NCBI GenBank assembly: GCA_016717145.1
Contig: JADKGD010000027.1
Coordinates: 1 to 47,448, forward strand
Direction of reading: 5' to 3'
Length of the DNA: 47,448 nt
From: Saprospiraceae bacterium
Lineage (GTDB): Bacteria > Bacteroidota > Bacteroidia > Chitinophagales > Saprospiraceae
Shown: one piece after another, positions 1 through 8,344 of the stretch
How the letters are laid out: each line of letters opens with the position of its first letter
How positions within the stretch are numbered: the first letter of the stretch is position 1
Translations under genes and position numbers: made by a program
Notes under the pieces: generated by a model
What the model saw: only the letters and a program-made list of their open reading frames with translations
What the model was told of the DNA's origin: nothing
Database searches by the model: none

Positions 1-2
1 GA

Positions 3-932
3 GCATGCGGGCTTTCAATTTATGGTGGACGTAAATTTCCTCAAACCTATCAAGGGAATATTTTTTCACCAGAGCCCTGTGGTCATTTGATAAAAAGAGT
101 TGTGCTTTCACAAAAAGGAGATTCTATTCACGCTAGCTTACCTTATATAAATAAAGAATTTCTCACATCAACTGATCAGCGATTCAGACCCGTATTTACT
201 ACTACCGGACCAGACGAGGCTTTGTATGTGGTAGATATGCATCGCGGTCTTATCCAACATAGTACGTACCTCACCAATTATCTTCGAAAGCATGTAGTGG
301 ATGAAAAATTAGCAAGCCCTATCCATATGTGTCGTATCTTTCGCATCACACATGTCAATCAAAAAAACACTAAAATTACTTACCCCATTGGAAATACAAG
401 TGAGTTGGTGCACCAATTAAGCCATCCAAATCGATGGAATAGAATCAAGGCACAATGGAGCTTGGCTGCAAGTAAAGACACTTCTTTTATACCAAAATTG
501 CATTCAATCATCGATTCATCGACAAATGATATTTCCAAAATTCATGCCATGTGGCTGCTGGAAAATCATAATGACATTACTAAAAAAGACATTGACAATC
601 TACTGCTTTCTAAAAATGTAGAACTTAATAAACTGGGCATTCATTTGGCTTCAAGATTGAAAATTGAGGTATTTAGTAAAATAGAATTTCCCAATTCAAG
701 AGTAAATACAATGTTGTATGTTTCAGCATCAAGCCAATACATTAAAGAAGATTTCAATGCTGCACTTACTTTAATAACTGACTTGTCGGTAATACACAAA
801 TCGGATAGTGTACTATGTGGTATTATAGCCGGAGGTATATTGGAGCAGGCCAATACAGTGCAGCGCAAGAAATTTATAAGTAAGTTGTCAGCACTAGGCT
901 TAGAAAATAATTACATTGTAAAATGGCTCTGA
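3..932 (+). CDS. C-terminal part of PVC-type heme-binding / DUF7133 protein with HEAT-like region (5' end outside window)
   Basis: The reading frame is open from the left edge, so the true start lies outside the window. The first ~110 residues (ACGLSIYGG, STDQRFRP, YVVDMHRGLIQH) match what I know of the DUF7133 'putative membrane-bound dehydrogenase' propeller found in PVC-type heme-binding proteins. After that comes a helical region resembling HEAT repeats (LVHQLSHPNRWNRIKAQWSL, then AMWLLENHND). In this family a cytochrome c domain follows in the same polypeptide, and here a cytochrome c reading frame begins at 923, overlapping by 10 bases. The break at ~925 is therefore probably a frameshift inside one gene. 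Likely a periplasmic redox or sugar-oxidising protein; the substrate is unknown. Confidence 0.7.
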   Translation, partial: ACGLSIYGGRKFPQTYQGNIFSPEPCGHLIKRVVLSQKGDSIHASLPYINKEFLTSTDQRFRPVFTTTGPDEALYVVDMHRGLIQHSTYLTNYLRKHVVDEKLASPIHMCRIFRITHVNQKNTKITYPIGNTSELVHQLSHPNRWNRIKAQWSLAASKDTSFIPKLHSIIDSSTNDISKIHAMWLLENHNDITKKDIDNLLLSKNVELNKLGIHLASRLKIEVFSKIEFPNSRVNTMLYVSASSQYIKEDFNAALTLITDLSVIHKSDSVLCGIIAGGILEQANTVQRKKFISKLSALGLENNYIVKWL

Positions 933-1291
933 ATAGTGAAAAGCCCAAAGACAGTAATAGTCAACATATTTCAAAATTTACGGCATCAGAAAAGAATTAT
1001 TCTACGAAGGAAAAGACAATTATAAAAAAATATTGTTCATCTTGTCATGGATCAAAAGGAGAAGGTATTGCCAATTTAGCTCCACCACTAAAAGGATCTG
1101 AATGGGTAGTCCATCCAAAACCTAGTATTCCTGTTTCAATCTTATTGCATGGTATGAGCGGCCCTATTTCAGTGAATGGAAGAGATTACAACTTCAACGG
1201 CCCAATGCCAGGACTCAAAGACAATATGAGCATCAATGATGGCACCATAGCTAAAATACTTACTTTCATAAGAAATGCGTGGGGGCAATGA
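923..1291 (+). CDS. cytochrome c domain (CxxCH), middle part of the same broken gene
   Basis: A class I cytochrome c module: the heme-binding motif CSSCHG lies about 37 residues in (after IIKKY), and a distal Met ligand is likely in GPMPGLKD. No signal peptide precedes it, which fits an internal domain of the upstream DUF7133/HEAT protein. The frame ends at a run of five G at ~1280. Removing one G gives NAWGNEAS, continuing into the next frame with the typical family sequence after the cytochrome fold. This is therefore a frameshift and not a real C-terminus. Expected to be periplasmic and to pass electrons from the dehydrogenase-like domain. Confidence 0.75.
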   Translation: MALNSEKPKDSNSQHISKFTASEKNYSTKEKTIIKKYCSSCHGSKGEGIANLAPPLKGSEWVVHPKPSIPVSILLHGMSGPISVNGRDYNFNGPMPGLKDNMSINDGTIAKILTFIRNAWGQ

Positions 1292-2291
1292 AGCTAGCCC
1301 AATACATACAGAAGAAGTGTCTGGAATTAGACTTGAAGCTCCAATGAAATTGCCATCAAAATTAGCATTAAACAATTCATCAAATACACAGATAAAAGGC
1401 AGTAAAAATAATTCGAAATCAAATGCTAAAAATTGGCCAAAGATGGATGTGATGTTACCAAATGGAAAACAATTGGAGGAACTGCAAGATATCAAATAAA
1501 AACAATAAGATTATTGGTACTACAACAATCAATACTCCCAATACCTTTTTAGTGAGTAATAAAGCATATGCTGATTTTGAATTGGAAGCAGATGTTTGGA
1601 TAGACACTTTGCTTAATTCCGGAATTCAAATTAGAAGCAACAGTTATGAAAATTACAACAAAGGGGTTTTCCATGGCTATCAAATAGAAATCGACCCTTC
1701 ACCGAGGGCATGGAGTGGAGGTTTGTACGACGAAAGCAGAAGAGGCTGGTTGTATAAATTAGAAGGTAAGCCAGAGGCACAAAAAGCTTTAAAAAATCAA
1801 TGTGGAATCACTACAAGATCTCTGCGGTAGACAATACGATTAGAGTATGGATCAATGGTACTCTTATTACTGATTTTAATGACGGTAGAACAAAAAGCGG
1901 TTACATTGGCCTTCAAGTGCATAGCATTGGAAATGATGAAACAAAAAAGAATAAAAATGTCATTTGGAAAAATCTTGAAATAAAAGACTTTGGCAATACG
2001 CTTTGGTTTGCCTCTGAAGAGGATGAAATAAATAGCTTGCAGCATACGTCCGATAATGATGAGCATACTGCTTGGACTGGTAAAGAACTTACCTTAGATT
2101 TTCAAAATACTAAAAAACGTCGCTTGATCTTTAATGGAAACTTACCAATCACTATATCCTATACCAAAGATGATAAATCTTGGGTAGAAAGAACAATTGA
2201 TGCGCCAGAAATTATATTGCCCGACTGTCGTAAAATAAAAATCACTCCTCAATTAGAAAAGCTTGTAATTAGAGAATTAAGCGTAGATTAG
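1275..2291 (+). pseudogene. DUF1080 (3-keto-disaccharide hydrolase / GH16-like) C-terminal domain, frameshifted
   Basis: Three overlapping frames together give one DUF1080 domain: KWKTIGGTARYQIKNNKIIG, then TPNTFLVSNKAYADFELEAD, LNSGIQIRSNSY, GYQIEIDPSPRAWSGGLYDE, and after a second break WNHYKISAVDNTIRVWING. Breaks lie at ~1445 (near CCAAAGATGG), ~1500 (an A run) and ~1795 (an A6 run), all of the single-base type. After the lectin-like jelly roll there is a short beta-rich tail ending at 2291. Fusion of heme-binding propeller, cytochrome c and DUF1080 is a known arrangement in Bacteroidota and Planctomycetota and suggests carbohydrate binding or oxidation. Whether this is a sequencing artefact or real decay cannot be decided from the sequence. 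Confidence 0.7.
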
Positions 2292-2575
2292 AATTTTGGC
2301 ATGGCTATTTGTAGTCTCCGTCAATTGGTTAATGTCATAATATTTGTTTGACTTAATATAAATCTTGGGAAATGCCAGTTTAGCAGGAAATAATGCAAGA
2401 AACCTAACCGATTTTTTTAGGATACTGCATAAAATTTTGTAAGTCAAGATTGATAACAGCTCAAAATGAACTTATGCCTGATGGAAAATCATTAAATGAA
2501 ATGAGCATGAGCAGTAGCCACACAAATAGTGATGATTATTTTCTCATGCTAATTCCATCTGGCCTTTAAAAATAA

Positions 2576-2604
2576 ATATAAAAAATAAACACATGAAATC
2601 CCCA
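2576..2604 (+). repeat. 29-bp dispersed repeat, copy 1 (inverted copy at 23062)
   Basis: The 29 bases here (ATATAAAAAATAAACACATG followed by AAATCCCCA) are the reverse complement of 23062-23090 with a single mismatch. The segment overlaps the start of the 153-bp tandem repeat. Two copies 20 kb apart suggest a small family of extragenic sequences in this genome. Confidence 0.6.
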
Positions 2605-3036
2605 TTAGCGGTCTGCACCTGCCCGACTCTTGTGTGCAGGCGGGTACAAACCTGAATGATTAAATGGGTGCTTTTCAAAGAATATTAGTCCTTTATCCAA
2701 ATTCGCAAATCAAACAAATTCAACAACTTAGCAAAATTTAAACACATGAAATCCCCATAATCGGTCTGCACCTGCCCGACTCGTGTGTGCAGGCGGGTAC
2801 AATCCTGAATGATTAAATGGGTGCTTTTCAAAGAATATTAGTCCTTTATACAAATCCGCAAATCAAACAAATTCAACAACTTAACAAAATTTAAACACAT
2901 GAAATCCCCATAATCGGTCCGCATACAAACCTGAATGATTAAATACGTTGAGACGGCTTTGAGACATTCAAAAGAATTTTACAAATTTCACAACTTAAAC
3001 AAATTCAACAACTTAGCAAAATTTAAACAGATGAAA
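2590..3036. repeat. 153-bp tandem repeat, about 2.7 copies, each with a GC-rich hairpin
   Basis: Units begin at 2590, 2743 and 2896 (each starting CACATGAAATCCCC), exactly 153 bp apart. Copies 1 and 2 differ at only a few positions. Copy 3 lacks the GC-rich block and diverges after 2945, but its end (AACAACTTAGCAAAATTTAA, ~3010) returns to the repeat sequence. In copies 1 and 2 the block ACCTGCCCG...GCAGGCGGGT can form a ~9-bp stem with one mismatch and one wobble. No reading frame is conserved, so this is an extragenic structural repeat. Confidence 0.85.
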
Positions 3037-3210
3037 TAATGCCTAAAGCTGGCTTTGTAAAGCCCAATGAAAAGTTTTATTGCAGCAAGATTGTTGCATA
3101 TCAAGCAATAAGATTTAAATGCCATTGGGAGAAAGAAAGGAATATTTATGGAAGTAATATGTTCTTAATCTTTTTTCAATTGTTACCCACATGTTAAGTC
3201 TAAAAAGAAA

Positions 3211-3243
3211 AAACCCTTGCAAATCATTGATCTACAAGGGTTT
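3211..3243 (-). terminator. rho-independent terminator after tRNA-Asp
   Basis: Nine-base perfect stem AAACCCTTG / CAAGGGTTT around a 15-base loop. On the minus strand the stem is followed by a T-rich stretch (TTTCTTTTTAG). It lies 15 bp beyond the 3' end of the tRNA. Confidence 0.75.
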
Positions 3244-3257
3244 ATAATGTTTAATTG

Positions 3258-3331
3258 CGGACTGGACGGGACTCGAACCCGCGACCTCCGCCGTGACAGG
3301 GCGGCATTCTAACCAGCTGAACTACCAATCC
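3258..3331 (-). tRNA. tRNA-Asp (anticodon GTC)
   Basis: The 74-nt cloverleaf on the minus strand has acceptor GGATTGG / CCAGTCC with one G-T pair, discriminator G, D arm with AGCTGGTTAGA, anticodon stem CCGCC/GGCGG with loop CTGTCAC (anticodon GTC), and T arm GCGGGTTCGAGTCCCGT. The CCA end is not encoded, as is common in Bacteroidota. Its own promoter lies upstream and a terminator downstream, so it is a stand-alone transcription unit. Confidence 0.95.
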
Positions 3332-3355
3332 TAGTAGCACTTTTTTAAAGCGTCG

Positions 3356-3384
3356 CAAAGATATTCATTGTTTTGGTATCTCAA
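3356..3384 (-). promoter_or_regulatory. Bacteroidota-type promoter of tRNA-Asp
   Basis: On the minus strand a -7 box TATCTTTG (3356-3363) matches TAnnTTTG exactly, with a -33 TTG at 3382-3384 and 18 bases between them. The expected start is ~10-15 bases upstream of the mature tRNA 5' end at 3331. Confidence 0.65.
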
Positions 3385-3500
3385 AATAGTTTGGCAATAA
3401 AAAATTAAATATTTTATTTACGTGTTTTTTGTTTATAATAGCATTACTATGGTTAATTTTGTCCCTGCAGTAGTATTGAGTAAACCCAAAAATAGTTATT

Positions 3501-4462
3501 ATGGTATTCCTGGATTTTGAAAAACCGCTCGAAAGTCTTTACGAACAAATTGAAAAGTTAAAGCAGGTTGGTGAAGAAGGAATCATTGATGTGTCCGAAA
3601 ACATCAAAGAACTGGAGAAAAAAATCCAAATCACCAAAAAGGATATCTATGCCAATCTCACTGGCTGGCAAAGAGTCCAGTTGTCCCGCCATCCCGAACG
3701 TCCATACACATTGTTTTATATCGATCAGATGACTAAGCGGTATACCGAACTTCATGGTGATCGGTATTGTAAAGATGACAAGGCCATAATAGGAGGTATC
3801 GCAAAAATCGATAATCAAAGCGTTGTCATCCTTGGACATCAAAAAGGTATAAATACCAAGATGAGACAATATAGAAATTTTGGAATGGCAAATCCTGATG
3901 GTTACCGCAAAGCATTGAGGCTGATGAAACTGGCAGAAAGATTTAACATGCCCGTCATTTGTCTGATAGACACTCCGGGAGCTTACCCCGGTTTGGAAGC
4001 TGAAGAAGAGGACAAGCGGAAGCCATTGCCAGAAATCTTTTCGAAATGGCCCAGTTGCGTGTACCAATTTTATGCTACATCATTGGTGAAGGTGCTTCCG
4101 GGGGAGCCTTGGGTATTGGCCTAGGTGACAAGGTATTTATGCTTGAAAATACCTGGTATACTGTTATTTCTCCTGAGTCATGCTCATCTATTTTATGGAG
4201 GAGCTGGGACCATAAAGAAGAAGCTGCAGAAGCGTTAAAACTGACGCCTGAACATATGCTGGAATTTAAACTGATAGATGATATTGTTAAAGAGCCACTC
4301 GGTGGGGCACATACTGACCCCGAAAAAATGGCCAAAACCCTTAAGTCTCACATTAAAGCAGAACTGGCAAGTCTCATAAATATGGATGTTGAAGAACGTA
4401 TTACGAAAAGAATAGAAAAGTACAGTAATATGGGAAGGTATGCAATAGTTGAGAATCTGTAA
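3501..4462 (+). CDS. accA: acetyl-CoA carboxylase carboxyltransferase subunit alpha, with one frameshift
   Basis: Encodes the alpha subunit of the carboxyltransferase that moves CO2 from biotin to acetyl-CoA to give malonyl-CoA for fatty-acid synthesis in the cytoplasm. The N-terminal frame (from 3501) has the helical start LDFEKPLESLYEQI and the crotonase-fold core (GDRYCKDDKAIIGGIA, DTPGAYPGLEAEE). The C-terminal frame has IGEGASGGALGIG (oxyanion region) and SPESCSSILWR. The frames switch at ~4008-4012 in GAAGAAGAGGAC, where one missing base would restore RGQAEAIARNLFEMAQ. The joined protein is ~320 residues, the usual length. It is first in an operon with the DUF6913 gene (19 bp later) and dapA. 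An essential gene is unlikely to be dead, so the frameshift is probably a sequence error. Confidence 0.93.
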
Positions 4463-4481
4463 CAGTGTATAAACACAAATA

Positions 4482-5009
4482 ATGATTGAACAAATCAAAC
4501 AATGGTTTTTATATAGGGAATTTAAAGTCATTGACAAATCCCAAAAAAGTGCGGTATCAAAAGTTAATTCAGGTAATAAGATATCCATTTTGTTTAATGG
4601 CACTTCTGAAGATGACAGGAAAATAATACATAAATTTAAAAAGGTATTAAATCCATCGGGGCAAAAAAATATTAAATCATTGGCATTTATAGATAATACA
4701 TTGCCTCTGGACAATGTTGACTATGATGCTTATAATAACATAAACCTAAAATGGTATGGCCTGCCTTTTGGTCCAAAAATTGATGAATTTATACATCAGC
4801 ACAGTGATATTTTTGTTGTATTATGTGAACGTATGCTTCCGCATTACGAATATATAATTGCTCATGCCAATGCAGATTTTATCATTGGACCGAATATAGA
4901 CAAATCAGAAAAATATTTTAATTTAATTATTGACACCTTAGGTAAGCCGGGGCTGCAAACATTAATTGACAAGATCATACTAAACACAGATAAGATATCC
5001 GTAAAATAA
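4482..5009 (+). CDS. DUF6913 family protein
   Basis: A 175-residue protein with no signal peptide or membrane segment. I recognise it as the Bacteroidota family DUF6913, usually found next to dapA; the function is not known. Visible features are a basic N-terminal helix (IEQIKQWFLYREFK), a probable Rossmann-like alternation (KISILFNGTSEDD, SLAFIDNTL) and the conserved stretch WYGLPFGPKIDEFI. It sits 19 bp after accA and 6 bp before dapA, so the three are probably co-transcribed. Function cannot be assigned from sequence. Confidence 0.8.
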   Translation: MIEQIKQWFLYREFKVIDKSQKSAVSKVNSGNKISILFNGTSEDDRKIIHKFKKVLNPSGQKNIKSLAFIDNTLPLDNVDYDAYNNINLKWYGLPFGPKIDEFIHQHSDIFVVLCERMLPHYEYIIAHANADFIIGPNIDKSEKYFNLIIDTLGKPGLQTLIDKIILNTDKISVK

Positions 5010-5015
5010 AGTAAC

Positions 5016-5921
5016 GTGAAAGATCAGAGATTTATAGGCACAGGTGTTGCCATCATCACACCATTCTCAAACAACGAAGTCGATTATCCGGCTATGGGCA
5101 AGATCATTGATTATGTAATTAACGGGGGTATAAACTATATCGTTGCGCTTGGGTCGACCGGAGAAACAGCCACACTTAATGAGGAAGAAGCAAGATCAGT
5201 TCTTGACTTTTGTATTCAAAAAATAAACAATCGGGTTCCGCTTGTGGCCGGAAATTTTGGATGGAATGATACCAAAGAGCTATGCAGGAAAATTAAAGAG
5301 TATGAATTTCATGGTATTCAGGCTATCTTATCATCCAGTCCGGCATATGTCAAACCTTCTCAAGAAGGTATATTCAGACACTATGCTGCTGTAGCTGATA
5401 TTTGCCCGGTTCCGGTATTGTTATATAATGTGCCCGGACGGACAAGATCAAATATGGAATGGGAAACTACCATAAGACTGGCAGAATACAGTCGAAACAT
5501 TATTGGTATAAAAGAAGCATCCGGAGACCTTATCCAGACTACACGTATTATCAAAAATAAGCCTGATCACTTTATTGTTACATCAGGTGATGATGAAGTA
5601 GCCTTACCTATGACTGCTGTAGGTGGAGATGGTGTCATATCTGTAATGGCCAATGCTTTGCCTAAAGCTTTCAGTCAAATGATAAATTTTGCACTGGATC
5701 AGGATTATTATGCCGCCAGGGAATTAAATTTTAAGACGTATGATTTGCACAAATGGCTTTACATAGAGGGCAATCCGGTAGGAATAAAATCAGCCATGGA
5801 AATACTAGGATTTTGTACCAACGAAGTGAGATTGCCATTGGCACCTTTGTCTGAGGGCAATTACAAAATGTTGAGTCAGGAAATTAATAAAATTAAGGCA
5901 TTGCTTCCTATGGGTTTATAG
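5016..5921 (+). CDS. dapA: 4-hydroxy-tetrahydrodipicolinate synthase
   Basis: Catalyses condensation of pyruvate with aspartate semialdehyde, the first committed step of lysine and diaminopimelate synthesis. TIM-barrel protein of 301 residues, the normal length. Visible active-site elements are GSTGETATL (Thr48 region), LLYNVPGRT with Tyr137, and IIGIKEASGD with the Schiff-base lysine Lys166. The start is GTG at 5016, 6 bp after the stop of the DUF6913 gene; it gives the usual N-terminus FIGTGVAIITPF. There is no hairpin between this gene and the convergent antiporter gene 22 bp away, only a T-rich stretch. Confidence 0.95.
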   Translation: MKDQRFIGTGVAIITPFSNNEVDYPAMGKIIDYVINGGINYIVALGSTGETATLNEEEARSVLDFCIQKINNRVPLVAGNFGWNDTKELCRKIKEYEFHGIQAILSSSPAYVKPSQEGIFRHYAAVADICPVPVLLYNVPGRTRSNMEWETTIRLAEYSRNIIGIKEASGDLIQTTRIIKNKPDHFIVTSGDDEVALPMTAVGGDGVISVMANALPKAFSQMINFALDQDYYAARELNFKTYDLHKWLYIEGNPVGIKSAMEILGFCTNEVRLPLAPLSEGNYKMLSQEINKIKALLPMGL

Positions 5922-5943
5922 GGACTTTCTTTTTTTTTATCCT

Positions 5944-6900
5944 TTAAACCTGACTCACCTGATATCCAATGTATACAATATAACACAGCAGAAAAAATAC
6001 GCCTTCCAATTTGGTAATTTTTTGTCTTCCCAAAACATAACATGAACCAAATAATATAATACTTGCAATAATGCAGACATACATATCAATATCAGTGATA
6101 TTTCCTTTGGGTAATGGTGAAATCAAAGCACTGGTACCCAAAATAAAAAAAATGTTAAAAATATTACTGCCAACGATATTTCCCACTGCTATATCTGAAT
6201 TTTTCTTAAGGGTCGCAACGACACTTGTTGCCAACTCGGGTAAAGATGTACCTGCTGCAACAACGGTTAGACCTACAACTGCCTGACTCATTCCAAATCC
6301 AAGAGCTAACGCTACAGCATTATCCACAAAAATTTTGCCTCCTCCAACCAATAGAACTAAACCTCCAAGTATCAACAGTAAAGATTTATATTTAGTCATA
6401 TTTTTTATGGAAAGATCTTCATCTTCTCCACTTGTTTTGGCAAGATGAACTAAATAATACATAAAAATTATGAAAAAAGATAGAAGAATTAGCCCATCAG
6501 CAAAAGAAATTATGTTTTCAATCCCTTTAGAAAGAAGTATGTCATTAACAAGTATATAAACAACTATGGCGGCTAAAAGACTTAATGGTATTTCTTTAAA
6601 TACTGTATTTCTCAAAATTGTTAGTGGAAAAATTATGGCGGAAACACCAAGGATAAAAAATATATTAAAAATGTTACTGCCTATCACATTTCCAATGGCA
6701 ATTTCGGAATTTCCTGTATAAGCTGCATATGTGCTTACAGCAAATTCCGGAGCAGAAGTACCAAAAGCTACTACTGTCAATCCTATCACAATGTTGGGAA
6801 TATTATATTTTTTAGCTAAAGATGAAGCGCCATCTACAAGAATATTGGCGCCATAAACAACCATTGCCAAGCCCACAATTAAAAGTAAAAAACTAATCAT
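5944..6900 (-). CDS. calcium/sodium antiporter (CaCA family, YrbG-like)
   Basis: A 318-residue inner-membrane protein with about ten hydrophobic segments and the two inverted alpha repeats of the CaCA superfamily: VVAFGTSAPEFAVS with GNVIGSNIFNIFFILG in the first half, and VVAAGTSLPELATSVVA with GNIVGSNIFNIFFILG in the second. Family members exchange Ca2+ for Na+ (or K+/Na+). Full length. It follows the aspartyl protease gene on the same strand with a 41-bp gap, so the two may share a transcript. Confidence 0.92.
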   Translation of the reverse strand: MISFLLLIVGLAMVVYGANILVDGASSLAKKYNIPNIVIGLTVVAFGTSAPEFAVSTYAAYTGNSEIAIGNVIGSNIFNIFFILGVSAIIFPLTILRNTVFKEIPLSLLAAIVVYILVNDILLSKGIENIISFADGLILLSFFIIFMYYLVHLAKTSGEDEDLSIKNMTKYKSLLLILGGLVLLVGGGKIFVDNAVALALGFGMSQAVVGLTVVAAGTSLPELATSVVATLKKNSDIAVGNIVGSNIFNIFFILGTSALISPLPKGNITDIDMYVCIIASIILFGSCYVLGRQKITKLEGVFFLLCYIVYIGYQVSQV

Positions 6901-6941
6901 ATCGCTGTTTTGTTTTTATTTGTTAGTTAAAAAAATAAAGA

Positions 6942-8204
6942 TTAAAATAGATCTCTAAGGATAATTTTCTTAGTAAGGACTTCATTACCTCGTTTTATTT
7001 TGAGTTTGACCTTCTTACCTGTTTTACCGATAAATTTTTTATTTATTTGATTCAAACTAAACCATTTATATGACCAAAAACCTAGCTTCAGAATGATATC
7101 ACCACTTCTTATATCTGCATCATATGCTGGTGAGTTTTCAAGCACAAATTTAACGTAATAATTTTTAAGATTTTCTCCATAGGCAAAAATTGTCAATCCA
7201 CTTTTATCAAATTCAAAATCTTTTTTGTAATTTTTTGATGGTTTTAAATACATCTTTGACTTAAGTAAGTCAAAAATCACTTCAAATCTTTCAAGGATTA
7301 AATTGCCTATTATACCATTCCTAATAACCTTTTTTGGATGAAGTTGAATATCTTCGAGAGACTGAAAGCTGCTTATCAAATTAGTAAATTCAATGTTTCC
7401 AAAAGAAAGCCGATGAATTTTACCGGAAAATCCTTCTATATCACCACCCAGACCCTTTCCCAGACTCCCTTTAATAACCACGGATGGTAAGGAAAGCAGA
7501 CTATCTGTATTATTATGAAATAAAGCTGTCAATCCTGCACCGGTATCCAACAGCAATTTTGTTTTGGTTGGCTTTCCAAAAGAGACTTCTGTGATACAAT
7601 TTAAATAAGGCTTATTTTCAATAATATCAATATCAAAGGCTTCAAATTTTTTTAATTTCGAAGGATTAAAAACGGCAGGGTTTGTAATGGTGATGATCCT
7701 TCTTACATAATCTATTTTTAAAATAAGCCCTTTGAAAAATTCGGCGCCTAGTATGCCGTCAATTTTTTCACCAAGATATTCTTCGAGAAATAAATTATCT
7801 TTTTCCAGCACAATGATGTTGTGTCTAACTCTTTGAGAATTTACCAATTGAAGATAAACACCATTACAAACATATGCCTCAATGCTTGTAGCCATGTCTG
7901 ACCCTAAGAGGCTAATTTTTTTATGATATGGAATTTGCAGAATATTTGTATATTCCTTTTTTAAAAGAATGGTGTTTTCTGCCCCTGTGTCAAGTATAAA
8001 TTTAAGCGGCATTATTTTTTGTAAAACGATATCTACCACAATAAAGCCTTGCACATAGTCAAATGGGAAAGTAACTTCTCCGGAAGGGTCCAGCAGACTC
8101 AATGAGGATTGAGCATGACTTGTAGCTGAACGGAATAGACACAAAACAAAAAAAAGCACAAGGATTTTGTTTGTTTTTATAAGCTGTATATGATCACGAC
8201 TCAA
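6942..8204 (-). CDS. retropepsin-like aspartyl protease with PDZ domain
   Basis: A 420-residue protein with an N-terminal signal peptide (hydrophobic ILVLFFVLCLF, likely cut after HAQ). Two retropepsin-like half domains are visible, each with a catalytic motif: ILDTGAENT (Asp72) with ILGAEFF, and LLDTGAGLT (Asp220) with IIGNLILERF. A PDZ domain follows at ~335-420 (SPAYDADIRSGDIILKLG). Many Bacteroidota carry such proteins; substrates are unknown. Expected in the periplasm or at the outer membrane. It is divergent from the permease gene at 8345 and 41 bp upstream of the antiporter gene. Confidence 0.88.
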   Translation of the reverse strand: MSRDHIQLIKTNKILVLFFVLCLFRSATSHAQSSLSLLDPSGEVTFPFDYVQGFIVVDIVLQKIMPLKFILDTGAENTILLKKEYTNILQIPYHKKISLLGSDMATSIEAYVCNGVYLQLVNSQRVRHNIIVLEKDNLFLEEYLGEKIDGILGAEFFKGLILKIDYVRRIITITNPAVFNPSKLKKFEAFDIDIIENKPYLNCITEVSFGKPTKTKLLLDTGAGLTALFHNNTDSLLSLPSVVIKGSLGKGLGGDIEGFSGKIHRLSFGNIEFTNLISSFQSLEDIQLHPKKVIRNGIIGNLILERFEVIFDLLKSKMYLKPSKNYKKDFEFDKSGLTIFAYGENLKNYYVKFVLENSPAYDADIRSGDIILKLGFWSYKWFSLNQINKKFIGKTGKKVKLKIKRGNEVLTKKIILRDLF

Positions 8205-8344
8205 TTATTAAAACTTTATTTATTTTTTTAATTTAATTATATTTCACCGTCGCGATAGATTGCGAACTACATTTTGCCCCAATATTAATGCTAAAGATAG
8301 GATGTTTGTTTATTTTTATGAAATATTCTGATTGAAATAATAAA

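Larger units (their letters stand above)
2292..3210. other. non-coding stretch of ~0.9 kb
   Basis: No convincing coding sequence. It holds the 153-bp tandem repeat described separately, and a short 31-codon frame from the ATG at 2474 (ends SGL then stop) with no upstream signal or recognisable similarity, which I do not call as a gene. Confidence 0.5.

Noticed and set aside
2590..3036. CRISPR array
   Set aside because: Units are 153 bp and conserved throughout, without unique spacers, and no cas gene is near.
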